A stretch of 64,000 nucleotides of DNA from Gadus chalcogrammus (taxonomy: Eukaryota > Chordata > Actinopteri > Gadiformes > Gadidae): the NCBI RefSeq assembly GCF_026213295.1, contig NC_079419.1:25995206-26059205 (forward strand). The letters are read 5' to 3'. The translations under genes were made by a program, and so were the position numbers. Each line of letters begins with the position of its first letter. The stretch's first letter is position 1. The notes below the pieces were generated by a model. The model was not told where the DNA came from. It did not search any database and worked only from the letters and a program-made list of their open reading frames with translations. Shown in pieces: positions 40,216-51,475 of this stretch.

Positions 40216-40975
40216 TTGGTCCAGTAGTCGTAAGCGTCTTTGTATTTAATGCGCATGCGCAGGCTTGTACGTAACCTTGAAATTGTACATTTGTCTGAAC
40301 AAATATTTCTAAATTGAGCTCCTAATCAAGTATAACAGTGTTTTAGGAAGAAAACAAAAATTGTGTATGTTATGTATTTTAAATACATCTATGCCATTTC
40401 AAATGTGAAATAAAAGTGTATTTCAAACATCCCTTAAGCTGCAAATATTTGTTTCTGGAAAATATTGAATTACTAGAATAGTAAAAATATTTACTAAATT
40501 CAATTAATATTAACTAATGCATTCCTAATAAATATTACTTAATAATTACATAAAATATAACAAAGAAAAGATGAGTAAGAAACACAAAGAATCATGAGCA
40601 ACGTTTACTTGGGTTTTGTAATTAGATGCAATGGTAATCTGAGTGAAAGTTACAATCCATAGGCAAGTATTGTCAGTGCAATTTACTTGTGAATTTTTCA
40701 TAAAAAATAAGTGGTTCTAGTAAGTAAATATTACTTAGAAATAGCCTGAGTAAAGATTACTAGCACTTTCTGTGTGGAAAAATATGCCTTAGTTTTTTTA
40801 AGTAAATGTCACTCCAAATTTCTTTCAGTGTAATGTTCCTGGTGTGGTCACGAAACACAAAAACTTATGAAAGGGGACTTGTACTTTGACCCCCGTTGCA
40901 ATGTAATTGTAAGCATACAGGTGTTCTCCAGGGGATCATAGTACAATGGACGTCAGTGATCTCAGGTTGTCTTAC

Positions 40976-41120
40976 CTGGGGGTTCTGTGGGGCAGGGTTG
41001 GAGGGCACAGGTCTGTTTGGCCACAGGTTTGGTCATGGGGTCGCAGCCCCTCACCAGCTCCCTTCCCTGGTAACATTTCACGTCCCGCATCCGGACGCCC
41101 ACCCCGCACGTCTTGGTGCA
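40976..41120 (-). CDS. adamts17: ADAMTS17/19-like, last thrombospondin repeat exon
   Basis: Minus-strand acceptor 'atttctgggacag' and donor 'cccaggtaag'. The 145-bp exon encodes [20 protein letters not shown], then [18 protein letters not shown] and [10 protein letters not shown], plus one base of the next Asp codon. [16 protein letters not shown] is the core of a thrombospondin type-1 repeat. The first half of this repeat (Trp-rich) is at the end of the preceding exon (KWYTTPWSE), so the repeat is split by a phase-0 intron. These repeats anchor the protease to the matrix and to substrates. Confidence 0.95.
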
Positions 41121-41354
41121 CTGTCCCAGAAATGACAAATCAAAATTTGAACAAAGAAAAAACACATCCAATTTATACACTATTTAGGTTCAAAGGACAC
41201 AATGCATCCAATGAAAACACGGTGCAGTGTCCAGGAACCAAACTGAAGTATGACTGCGCTACTATAAGATCCTAAGGCTTTTCTCAGTGCTGCAGTAAAG
41301 GGGCACTAATGCAAAATAATGCAGTTTCAAAATTAAAGCAATCACGTTAAGAAG

Positions 41355-41895
41355 CAGTGGGGGATTAAGGTGGTCAGTGGCCCCTAGGCTACTATTTTTG
41401 TGGGCCCCCTTACTGATCACACAGAAAAAATAAAATGAAGTGCCATGTATAAAAGCATTGAGACGCCCTTTAGAAAAACAGCACTGCAACAGAAGCAAGT
41501 ATGAATTTGCAATAGCAACTGCGACCAATAATCACAACATCCTTACAGAGAAAAAAATGTACGTGTCTCAAATAAAACAAAGCCATACAAAAATCATTTA
41601 CTTATTTCGCTCAACAATCACATTTTTTTAAGAAATGTTGTCGCTATGCTATCTAGTAGTCGTGACAGATTATTTTACAATAAAACTGACTTTATGAACC
41701 TGGCTACATGACATGGTCAACACATCTACCCAATCAGCTGCCAATTTTGTTAATGATTCTTGTTAAGGGACAATAGGGGTCACGTTTTTATTTTATTTTA
41801 AGAAAAAATTAAAATAGTCTGGCCAATCCAGGGCCCCTTGCAAACCCGGCCCCTAGGCAGCAGCCTAGGGGAGCCTGTGTGTTAATCCGCGTCTG
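41355..41895. mobile_element. MITE-like element with CAG-type inverted ends
   Basis: The left end 'cagtgggggattaaggtgg' with 'cccctaggctac' and the right end (complement 'cagacgcggattaacacac' with 'cccctaggctgctgc') are inverted to each other. No ORF and no clear target duplication are visible. Ends starting with CAG are common in hAT-like elements. Confidence 0.5.
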
Positions 41896-42121
41896 GGTAT
41901 GTGCCATTGAAAAAGTATTCACTCCTTATTACAATAAATCACTTAGCTTTGCGCGTGTGCATAGGTTCACTACAATATGGCTATTACTGACCGGCTGTTG
42001 CTAGCGTTCCAATTAAGCATGGGGAAGATGACAGAAGTTATGGTACTTCATCTAAATTGGGTAATAAACCCAGAAAGGTCCGGAAACTCTGGGGAACATT
42101 GAGCTTATGAGTTGGTCTTAC

Positions 42122-42298
42122 CTCCGACCAAGGAGTAGTGTACCATTTGAAACATGGCCTCTCAAAACAGGTGTCCTCCTCCTCCGGCTTCTCGCTGTCG
42201 CTGCACGCCTCGTCTTCAAACATCTGGAACTTTCCGCTTGTGATGCCGGCGCAAAGCACCACGCGTCTCTTCACCCCACGACCACATGTTGTGTTACA
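42122..42298 (-). CDS. adamts17: ADAMTS17/19-like, thrombospondin repeat exon
   Basis: Acceptor 'ttcatctctcag' (interrupted upstream by a GA microsatellite), donor 'gaggtaagacc', 177 bp, phase 0 on both sides. It encodes [18 protein letters not shown], then [30 protein letters not shown] and YTTPWSE. It therefore has the second part of one type-1 repeat and the first part of the next. The Glu-rich loop is somewhat longer than in a minimal repeat. Splicing to the 53,304 and 41,120 exons keeps the frame. Confidence 0.95.
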
Positions 42299-42301
42299 CT
42301 G

Positions 42302-42307
42302 AGAGAT

Positions 42308-42376
<69 letters not shown>
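42302..42376. repeat. GA microsatellite at the exon border
   Basis: About 33 GA units start within 10 bp upstream of the acceptor AG on the minus strand, where they form the CT-rich polypyrimidine tract of the exon at 42,298-42,122. Length changes here could affect splicing. Confidence 0.95.
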
Positions 42377-42379
<3 letters not shown>

Positions 42380-42398
42380 TGTACACTATCCATCATCG

Positions 42399-42490
42399 GT
42401 AACACTTTTTTGAAGTTGTCTACCTAAGAGTGAATTGACACTGTCATAACTATGACATGACACCGTCATGACCTTGTCATAAACGTTATG
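42399..42490. repeat. MITE left-end fragment
   Basis: 'cggtaacacttttttgaag', 'tgtctacctaagagtgaatt' and 'atgacatgacaccgtcatga' correspond to the end of a widespread fish MITE. A complementary end of the same family is at 52,313-52,668. Confidence 0.6.
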
Positions 42491-42817
42491 AACCGGCGGG
42501 TGTCTGTTGTTGTTTTTTCCGCTCGCAATTTATTTTATGTGCTTGCAAAGCGCACCCTGCCGGGAGGTTTCTCTGTGTCCAGCACCATAAGGGTGTATAT
42601 AGTACATTTGTGCACAGTAATGAGCAGGGGAAATACGGAGAGATTGAACATACAAGTATAATCTTTAAAACAATTATTTACATTTATTTAACAAAAAATA
42701 TATTATATCAACAACCACCCTATACAGTAAAATCACATAACACAAATACTACAACAATCGAAAAGGTCTGTGCCTCCAACCAATGCATCTTCCCACTCCC
42801 TCCCCTCTCCCCATCAC

Positions 42818-43740
42818 AAAGGTTGTAGTAGGACCATAAAGAGGCCATACCTCTATTGAACAAGTTTTGGGGCTCTAGAGTCAATAATGGCGACGCTACT
42901 GAAATTGTTTCTAAAAGAAATGTAGGAGATTTTTGCAAAAAAGAAATTCCTTAAAAATAATTAGAGATATATTTTTCAAAGCTAAAGGTTGGAGTAAGAC
43001 CATAAAGAGCCGATGCCTACATGGAAAACGTTTTGGGGCTCTAGTCAATAATTGGCCCTGGTCCTACCAGACTCTCGTACTTCATTTCATTTTCACAGAG
43101 AGACTCTGGACCCACTCAATTGACTGACGTTAACTCACTTGAAGGCGGGTGTCTGTTGAAGTCTAAAACTATTGGATCTGCCCAGTGCCACTCTGGACCT
43201 GCCATAACCAATCGCTAACGCTTGGCCGGGAATCACGTTGCACGCAGGCTGTAAACAAACCAAACACCCTGCGTGAAGATGTCCGTCAACGAGACCTGAC
43301 TTTAACGTCATTGTTCTCAGCCACTCCCTGTTTTCTGATTGGACGAACAAAATTTGAACGGAGAAAACCCACTAACATACCGCAGACCCAGAGGTAGTAC
43401 TGAAGGGAAATTAAAATTGAGCGATAGTACTGAGGCGGGCGGAGCCAGGCTAGTCAATAATGGCAACGCTATTGAAATTGTTCCTAAATAAAAAATCCTT
43501 TAAAATGAGAAAATATATATTTTTCAAAACTAAAGGTTGTAGCAGGACCATAAAGAAGCCATGCCTCTATGAAACGAGTTTTGGGGCTCTAGAGTCAATA
43601 ATTGCGACGCTATTGAAATTGTTGCTAAATAAAAAATCCTCAAAAATAAGAAGTAGGACCATAAAGAGGCCATACCTCTTTGGAACAAGTTTTTGGACTC
43701 TACAGTCAATGATGGCGACACTATTGAAATTTTACCATTG
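42818..43740. repeat. Tandem repeat of about 110-165 bp units, interrupted
   Basis: Units contain 'aggaccataaagaggccata', 'ttttggggctctagagtcaa' and 'taatggcgacgctattgaaa'. They occur at about 42,831, 42,998, 43,549 and 43,658. A separate repeat is inserted at 43,061-43,451. No gene. Confidence 0.75.
43061..43451. mobile_element. Insertion inside the tandem repeat
   Basis: The 390-bp segment 'cctggtcctaccagactctc ... gcgggcggagccaggc' is flanked on both sides by 'tagtcaataat', which looks like a target duplication of about 11 bp. The interrupted repeat reads continuously when it is removed. No ORF. Confidence 0.65.
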
Positions 43741-44106
43741 TGGTCGTTTTGAAGTTTGCACTTTGCAGACGGTCCCTAAGCTCGCAGCTGAAAGCCTACA
43801 GCTCATAGAAGCCAATGCAATTCACTGTTCGGTAAAGACGGCTTGTTTGGATGAAAACAATGTTGTAGCTGGTTCTCAAGGTTACTGTAGTGTTAATGGG
43901 TTTATAGGACACAGGATGTGATGTCGCCTCCTGGTGGTTAGGCGGGGGAGGTTGTAAACAGGCACTTGAAAAAAGTCATGCTTCAAGAGCACACCCTGGA
44001 AACCTCTCTCCCCACTTATTTCCGAGTTACAATTACCTAACTCTACAGTTACTATATTTAGCTAGAGGTGTCAATTGTGTCACAACAATTTTTCACTGAT
44101 GATCTA

Positions 44107-44500
44107 TTGAACCGCAAACTCAGAATTTGCCAGTTTATTTTCCAATTTTGCAGAATTTCCTCTCCGTTTATATGTTTTACTCACAGGTATGTGAATTGAC
44201 CTGGATATGAAGTGTCCGGGGAGCAAAATAACATTTCTTTCTAAGGAGAAGACGGAGCTCTCCTCTCCTCTCAGTTTAAATAGTTTACTCAGGTGGGTGA
44301 ATTGATCTTGATATGAAGCGTCCGTAGCGCAAAATAACATTCGTTTTTTAAAGAGATAAGACTGAGCTCTCCTCTACTCTGCGTGTGTGTGTGTGTGAAG
44401 TGTGTGAATTGACCTGGATATGAAGTGTAAACCCAGCGGACGGAATCTCATATTATTTTGCGTAGCGCAAAATAATATAAGATTCGTATTTTAAAGAGAA
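44107..44500. repeat. Threefold repeat with a hairpin
   Basis: Units of about 115-150 bp with 'gaattgacctggatatgaag', 'gcgcaaaataacatt' and 'gagctctcctctac' are repeated three times. The last unit has a 13-bp perfect hairpin stem, ATATTATTTTGCG at 44,450-44,462 and its complement at 44,466-44,478, with a 3-nt loop. Confidence 0.75.
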
Positions 44501-45186
44501 AAGCTCTTTAAAACACGTGCATGTAGAGGAAACACTGCTTCTGGTTACCATGGCGCCGCAGCGAGTGGCAGCCCGATACAGCAGCTCCCGACCCCCTTTT
44601 CCTATTTCCTTTTTATTTAAAAAATTGTTATCTAGATATACTTTTTAGAACTTCAACTCTAGGCTTTGTTAAAGGTTGGGTACGCGATTTGCGAAACGCC
44701 AGCAGATTTTGAAAATACACAACTCAAATGGTCCTACCCCCTCTCCTTCAACGCTGACTCTGACTCCACCCATTCCAAGTACCTGGACGCGCAATCATGC
44801 ACGAGCGCGAACAGAGATGCGCGAGAGCGAGCCAGGCTAGCGTAGGTTTTCGTTTAACAACATGGCACTACATTCAGCTGTAAATTGCACCCAGTACCGC
44901 GGGAAGTAGGGGTTTTGGGGGTGCTGCAACACCCCCTGTCCGAGGCCCTGTCTTATCACAGAAAACGATCATTTCTAAAAACTCCGGCCAAAGTGGAGAT
45001 TTCTGAAAACGCCGGTTATGTGTTGTCGTATCAATGGGGAGAAACGGGATTTTAGGTTCTGAAGCGTCACATTATGCACCAGGAAATGCTTAACGTCATG
45101 TGAGCGTCCGCTGTACCGTATTGGTCCGAATATAAACACAAACCCCATTGTAATACGACCTATATTTGGAAAAAAGATTTGAAGAC

Positions 45187-46696
45187 CAGGGGCCGTATTC
45201 ACAAAGCATTTTATCTTACCGCTAGGAGTGCTCCTAACTCGCGCTAAAACATTTTACGTAGGAGTTTTTTCTTAAAAGTTATTCACAAAGCCGCTGAGAC
45301 CTACTCTTACTAAGGATAAATCACAAAGAGTGAACTAAGAGTGACGCGCCGTTGCTATGGATTACGTCAATTCTCGTGCACGAGTTTAGAAGCGGTCAGT
45401 TCGGTGATTGGTTGTTCAGACGAGCCCACTGAATCACCGAAAAACAAGGAAATAGCCTAAGCTAGAAATGAATTCCTATTAAGTAGTTATAGTGCAGTTA
45501 GCAGAATACACGCATGATGACAATTTTGTGCAGACCACGATAATGACGTTGTAGCCTGCACGTTCAAGAGAGAGAGAAAGCAAACAATAAAAATACGTAA
45601 AATCTAAAAGAAAATAAATGTTACGAACTACCCAAGTGTTGACTGATTTGTGCCAAGGTGTTTACCTAAAATGTGTTTTCAAAGTGATCCCTAAATGCCA
45701 GTCCACTCGGTTCCACACGGCCAAATTCCTTGTAATGTTGATCGTCATCATCATCATCATCATCATCATCGTCTGGCTGTGGAATGTTCCTCCGCTTGCA
45801 AAGGTTGTGTAGAATGGTACAGTGATTACTGTGCTTGCCCTCTCTGGGGTGAGGCGTATTTCGCCGTGGAGGACATGAAACCGACGTTTCATCTCCCCAA
45901 TTCCTCTCTCACCAACATTTCGTGTATGTTTGTGTGCTCGCAAAGAGCCAATACGATGTGTTTTACGCATAGGACTAAGCGTAATCTGCGTAATCACTTA
46001 CATGTTACACTTTAACTGTGCTCCCGGTTGTGGATTAAGGTAGGGTGTCTAGAGCCACGTCTTGCATGGATAGTCACTGTCACCCAGCAAGTGACACCCA
46101 ACTCCTACATCTCAAAAAGCTGCCTCAGACCGCTCACCATTAAAATGCGCGAATCATGGGTAGCTGAAGATCCAGGCCACTTTGCAACAACATCCAGTAG
46201 GCTATGTTAAAATTTGCATCAAAAACAACCTGCGTGTTGATGGAATGCACTTTCTTCCTATTGACGAACACGTCCTCGTCTTTTGATGGCGCAATTATTT
46301 TTATTTTTTATAAGTTATATATATTTTTTTATAATTTATAATTTTTATAACATTTTATTTCGGGACTAAACAGATTATTCCTGTTAGTCGGGGATGTTAT
46401 TGCATCGCTCATTAACTCCACAATAAGTTGAATACCCTAACATTTCGTCTCGCAGGCATTTTAAGATTCTTTGTGAATAGGTCTTACTGAGTTAGGAGTC
46501 CTCTTGAGGACTTTTAAGCTCTCCTAGACTTAGGTGCTACTTTTAGTCCTAAAATACTTTGTGAATTGCTCTTAGTGAAAAAAGTTAGGAGTCCTAAATT
46601 TAAGAGTGACACGCCCATTATTTTTAGGAGTTACTCCTAAATTCGCCAGTTAGGACCTACTTTTAGCCCTAAGATCCTTTGTGAATACGGCCCCAG
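45187..46696 (-). mobile_element. PIF/Harbinger-like element
   Basis: Ends GGGCCGTATTCACAAAG (45,190) and its complement CTTTGTGAATACGGCCC (ending at 46,693), flanked by the 3-bp repeat CAG (45,187-45,189; 46,694-46,696). Subterminal regions hold 'taggagt'-type inverted subrepeats (45,224-45,320 and 46,490-46,660). A remnant of a Harbinger-type transposase lies inside. The 1.5-kb length means most of the coding part is lost. Confidence 0.75.
45662..45997 (-). pseudogene. Harbinger-type transposase remnant
   Basis: The minus-strand frame contains NVGERGIGEMKRRFHVLHGE followed by IRLTPERASTVITVPFYTTF. This resembles the end of the DDE nuclease region of PIF/Harbinger transposases (xVERxIGxxKxRFxxLH...). 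The frame then runs into an ATG-triplet expansion (poly-Met, from 'catcatcat'). Only this last part is left, so no function is expected. The setting between Harbinger-like ends supports the identification. Confidence 0.6.
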
Positions 46697-47328
46697 ATCT
46701 TGATTTCATGAATAAATAAATTGTATTAATTGAAATAATATACGAAAATAAAAAGGCATAGAATAAAACACTGCATTGCCACTAAACAGTAGTGCAAATA
46801 GGCCGTACTGATGTGTACACCAGAGACTTCCTGACACTCCTCTGCCCCGCTGTGTTCGCTCTGGCTGTGGTCGCTCCGAACTGTTTCGGCCCGTGGCAAA
46901 GCGAGTCATCCTCGCTGCTGTCCAAGGCATGTTGAGACGCAGCATTTATTTAATGCTCATATGTCCTAGTGCTGAAAAAAGGTTATATGAAAAAGTGTGA
47001 GGGTAGCGGTGGTGCGCTAAACTTGTTCTGTGAGCAGCTGGATGTGAACCATGGTGTGAAGGAAGTGAACACAACGATCGATTTTCAACTGTGCGCGCAT
47101 GCACTGGTGTAATTGAGCTGCGCTGCTATATATCTTTTTTATCAATGTGACGAGTTGCGAGTCTAGTGCAGGCCGGGTTTTTTTTTCCCAGCACCCCCTG
47201 CTGAGAATACGTTCTCGCGGCTATGGTTGCACCAGATGTTATAAACATTAAACGGTCACATAAATCATTACTATTTTTAGAAAATGTATGTTTGTTTCAT
47301 ATAATTGTATTGGAAGTCCTGGTTTTCA

Positions 47329-47631
47329 CTAGGGTTGCCGCGGTGTGGACATTTTCACACCGAATAATACACTCGTCTCAACACCAGTATTACCGAGTAT
47401 AAACGGTATAAACTTTGAAACTAGGTCAACCGCCACACAAGCATCGGTTTTTAGACCCTTCTCGTCCTTCAGTTGCCGCCAACGTTCAAAAGCAGCGCCT
47501 AGGATTATTCTTGATTTCAGTTTTTCTCTTTCAGCGTTTTTATTATCAATTACTCTCTGAAAAAGAGTTTTCCTTCTCTTTGCTGGTGGTGGTGGTGGTG
47601 GTGGTGGGGATGGTGGCGTCTTGTCTGCCAT
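47329..47631 (-). CDS. Small ORF with FERWRQLKDEKGLKTDA motif
   Basis: 100 codons, start MADKTPPSPP with a Pro run (from a GGT microsatellite), a basic KRRKTLFQRV stretch, then SRIILGAAFERWRQLKDEKG and LKTDACVAVDLVSKF. I recall ORFs with this 'FxRWRxLKxxKGLKTD' block as a recurring N-terminal exon of multi-copy teleost genes linked to transposons, but I cannot name the family. The last about 25 residues run into a separate 'ggttgccgcggtgtggac' repeat, so the real exon probably ends earlier. It lies within the TTAA-flanked element. Confidence 0.4.
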   Translation of the reverse strand: MADKTPPSPPPPPPPPAKRRKTLFQRVIDNKNAEREKLKSRIILGAAFERWRQLKDEKGLKTDACVAVDLVSKFIPFILGNTGVETSVLFGVKMSTPRQP

Positions 47632-48071
47632 GGAAATTGTCTTCTACTGCTAGGTCCAAATGTGGATTAACTAGTTCCAGTAGATACCGCAGGATAACAA
47701 CAAACAGGAGCTTGCTCTGGGTCACGAGCTCTGGGTCACGAGTACTGCACGAAGGGGTCGCGCGCGGGGGAGGGGGAGTGCAGTACGACCGTTTGATTGA
47801 CGTACTTACTGTCCAATGCAACGAGGTGGCAATCCAAATGATTGGCTAGATTTTTTCGAGCCCTGCCCGTTTCACAGATGATTGACAAGTTTAATTTTCA
47901 TGTCAGTACTTCTGACTCAGTGGCTGTAAGCGGGTTATGATAAGGATTTCAAGTAATTTTGCAAAAATGGCCAAAAAAGCGAATTCCGTACCCAACCTTT
48001 AATACGTAGGTTTAATTCTTGAGATAAATTATAAATCAATAGGGCTCTTAAACGGTTGTGCAACAACAACA

Positions 48072-48752
48072 ATGTGCAACAATGTGACGATCACCGCGAC
48101 CACCAAACAACAACAACACAGGGCCAACGTCTATTCCAGAGACGAGCTCCTCCAGCACCGGGATCAACCAGTGGTGTGCCCGAAGGGGATCCCGAGGGAG
48201 TTGAAGTTAAGGCGGCGTGGGACCAGAGCAGGAGCCATGGTGAGGAACAAGAAGTCGGAGAGGAGGTGGAGATACAAGCCCCGTCTTCCCTCGGTCGTCA
48301 TGGGGAATGTACGCTCACTGCCCAACAAGACGGACGAACTATCAGCCCTCATTACCGGACAGCGCGAATACCGGGAATGCAGTGTGTTGTGCCTGACGGA
48401 GACATGGCTGAACGGGAAGATACCAGATTGCTCTGTGGAACTAGCCGGCTTCACGCTAGTTCGGGCGGACAGAGACAAACAGAGCGGTAAGAAGTCGGGT
48501 GGTGGACTGGCCGTCTTTGTTAACTCCAAATGGTGCAACCCTGGACATGTTACTACGAAGGAAATCACGTGCTCGCCTGATGTTGAGCTGTTGGCTGTGG
48601 GACTGAGACCTTACTATCTGCCCCGTGAGTTCTCGGCTGTCATATTGTTGTTGTTTACACTCCACCGTCAGCTGTTGCGGGGCGGGCTTGTGACGTCATT
48701 CACTCCACCGTCGCAGACCTGCAAACTCGGCATCCCAACGCTCTCATTATAG
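48072..48752 (+). pseudogene. Endonuclease part of the LINE
   Basis: The frame includes VVMGNVRSLPNKTDELSALI and CLTETWLNGKIPDCSVEL. These are the GNVRSLxNK and TETWL signatures of apurinic-like endonucleases of the CR1/jockey group, here nicking target DNA. KKSGGGLAVFVNSKWCNPG follows. After about 48,650 homology moves into the next frame (GDFNHVN at 48,757), so a frameshift splits the endonuclease from its last motifs and from the RT. Confidence 0.8.
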
Positions 48753-50920
48753 TGAATGGAGACTTCAACCATGTTAACATCTCAAAGACACTGACTGACT
48801 TCACTCAGTATGTGACCTGCAGCACCAGAGGGGATAAGACATTGGACTTACAGTATGCCAATGTTAAGGAGGCATACAGTGCAACAGCTCTCCCCCCCCT
48901 GGGTAAATCAGACCACTGCTTGATACAACTGTCTCCTATATACAAACCTCTTGTGAGGAGACAGCCAATCACCACCAGGACTGTACAGCAGTGGTCTGTG
49001 GAGGCTGAGGAGGCCCTGATGGAGTGCTACAGGACAACAGACTGGGAGATGTTTCAGGAAGACTACGGCGACGATATTGAGGGTCTCACTCAATGCGTCA
49101 CAGACTATATAAAGTTCTGTGAGGAGAGTGTTGTCCCCACCAAGAAGGTTCGCTGCTTCCCCAACAGCAAACCCTGGATCAACAGGGACATCAAAGTCCT
49201 GTTGAACCGGAAGAGGAGAGCCTTCATGGCAGGAGACAATAAGGACACACAGAGAGAAATACAGAGAGAGCTGAGGAGGGAACTGAGGAGGGCTAAAGAC
49301 TGCTACAAGAACAAAATAGAGGGGAAGCTGCAGCAGAACAACCCCCGAGAGGTGTGGGTGGGGTTGAGAACCATCACTGGCATGAAAAATGCTGGAGGAT
49401 CACAGGAAGGGACAAAGGAACGGGCCGACGAGCTAAACCTGTTTTTTAACAGATTTGACTCACCAACTGGGGCCAGACCAACACCCCCCTCCCCCTCCTG
49501 CACTACTCATCTCTCTGCTATACCACAAGACCCGGGGATGGCAGCTTTTGCACCTCCCCTCCCAGCACCACCCTCTCTCTCTCTACCTTTCCACAATTCT
49601 AAGGTGGCTGGACCAATGTCAAGCCCAGGGATCAGTCATTCCCTCATCACACCCCCAACTATCCCAGTGACCCCAGCAACAACAAACCCCATCATCAACA
49701 GCAGCTACGTGAGACGGCAGCTCACCAGGATCAGGACATACAAGGCCAGAGGACCGGACGACATCAGCCCGAGGGTGCTCAAGATTTGTGCAGAGCAGCT
49801 GGCAGGAGTGTTCACGCATCTTTTCGGCCTCTCCCTGAGGTTGAAAAAGGTGCCAACACTCTGGAAGACATCCTGCGTAGTCCCTGTCCCGAAGAAGGGA
49901 CGACCCAGCGCTCCAAAAGACTTCAGACCTGTGGCTCTAACGTCACACGTCATGAAAATCTTCGAGAGGATGGTCCTGGAGCACCTCAGGCCCTTGGTGC
50001 GTGACTGCCTGGACCCACTGCAGTTTGCGTACCAGACCGACATCGGCGTGGAGGACGCCATCATCTGCCTGCTTCACAGAGCTTACACACACTTGGAGAG
50101 GCCGCAGAGCATGGTTAGGATCATGTTCTTCGACTTCTCCAGTGCTTTCGACACCGTCCAGCCAGTCCGGCTGGTGGAGAAGCTCCAAGTGATGAAGGTG
50201 GATCCTGACATGGTGGCATGGATTTCAAACTACCTCACGGACAGGCCGCAGTATGTCAGGCTGCGACACTGCTTGTCAGACGTGGTGACCAGCAACACCG
50301 GCACACCCCAGGGAACTGTACTTTCACCGTTTTTGTTCTCCCTCTACACCTCGGATTTCTGCTACAACTCCCGAGCATGCCATCTGCAGAAGTTCTCTGA
50401 TGACTCCTCCATTGTTGGATGCATCACAGACAATAGGGAGGAAGAGTATAGGGAACTAGTTGAGAACTTTGTGGGATGGTGTGACGGGAACCACCTTCAG
50501 CTCAACACCGGGAAAACCAAGGAGCTGGTGGTGGACTTCCGGCGCAGGAAGAGCACCCCAATACCTGTTTCCATAAACGGGGAGGAGGTGGAGATGGTGG
50601 ACACCTACAAGTTCCTTGGGGTGCACCTGAACAATAAATTAGACTGGTCAGACAACACTGAGGCCCTCTACAGGAAGGGACAGAGTAGGCTGTTCTTCCT
50701 GAGGAGGCTCAGGTCTTTCAAGGTGTGCACTAGGCTACTACAGATGTTCTACCAGTCTGTGGTAGCCAGTGCCACCTTCTTTGCTGTAGTGTGCTGGGGA
50801 GGAGGCATCGGGAGCGGTGGTGCCAGCAAGATGAATAAGCTGGTGAGGAAGGCGAGCTCTGTGGTGGGAAGCTGCGGGCGATCATGGACAATCCCTCTCA
50901 CCCTCTCTACGCTGAGCTGA
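48752..50920 (+). pseudogene. Reverse transcriptase ORF of the LINE
   Basis: 722-codon open frame. It starts inside the endonuclease (NGDFNHVN; later GKSDHCLIQL, the SDH motif). The RT core follows: TYKARGPDDISPRVLK, PVPKKGRPSAPKDFRPVAL, FDFSSAFDTVQPVRLVEKL, TGTPQGTVLSPFLFSLYTSD and LQKFSDDSSIVGCI (catalytic FSDD in place of the usual F/YADD), then WCDGNHLQLNTGKTKELVVD. The C-terminal FLGVHLNNKLDWSDN and RLFFLRRLRSFKVCTRLLQ blocks are present. Homology continues past the stop into another frame (50,884-51,102, PLYAELRQLRSTFSHRLSQP), so a frameshift near 50,880 removes the true C-terminus. Apart from the two frameshifts the ORF is remarkably well kept, which suggests a young copy. Confidence 0.88.
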
Positions 50921-51475
50921 GGCAACTCAGGAGCACATTCAGCCACAGACTCTCTCAGCCACGTGCCTCAAAGCGCTTGGGGGGCTCTTTCAACCCATCA
51001 GCTATCAGACTTTATAACACCTCAACCCCCCGCTCCCAACGTCCCCAAAGTCCCAACAGCTCCTTTATCCAGACCTGTTTAAGGACTAAACCGCACACCT
51101 AAGGACTGCACCTATTGTTAACCTTGGTATTTGTTATTTATTTACTAAATTTTTCGATTACTTCAGGGTCCCTGCACATTTGGCACATTTATATTTATAC
51201 TTATATTTATATTATACCTCATATTTCATCGTACTTATTTATTTACTTAACACACAGGTCACCTACAAACGGAGAGTTACATGTATATAGTATGTTTGTT
51301 TTATCTTAACTTTATCTTATTAAAATAGTTTTGTACTATAATTTTATTTTCAATTAGTAAATGTATTGTATATATACTGTTTTTTCGCTCTTCTCTTTTC
51401 CCACTGTACTGCTGGTCACCTGTGAATTTCTCCCAAGGGGGATTAATAAAGGACTATCTTATCTTATCTTATGGT

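Larger units (their letters stand above)
39393..40835. repeat. AT-rich dispersed repeat with 'tacactg' ends
   Basis: It begins with 'cctacactggaaaaagcctt' and ends with 'atttctttcagtgtaatg', which suggests short inverted ends. The SINE and another repeat are inside it. The middle (40,260-40,790) is AT-rich with 'aagtaaatattacttagaaa'-like stretches. Boundaries are uncertain. Confidence 0.35.
44669..48002. mobile_element. TTAA-flanked DNA transposon with nested insertion
   Basis: Terminal inverted repeats AGGTTGGGTACG at 44,673 and complementary at 47,987-47,998 are flanked by TTAA at 44,669-44,672 and 47,999-48,002. TTAA duplications are made by piggyBac and Kolobok transposases. I see no catalytic domain of either, but a small ORF near the right end (47,631-47,329, minus) may belong to the element. 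A Harbinger-like element is inserted at 45,190-46,693. Confidence 0.7.
48040..51475 (+). mobile_element. Rex1/jockey-like LINE, nearly full length
   Basis: The element carries an endonuclease-like part, a long RT frame, a 3' UTR and a 3' end 'gggggattaataaaggact' followed by ATCTT repeats (51,455-51,475). The endonuclease N-terminus is short, so the 5' end may be truncated. It is inserted a few dozen bases to the right of the TTAA-flanked element. The sense direction is plus, opposite to the ADAMTS gene. Confidence 0.85.
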
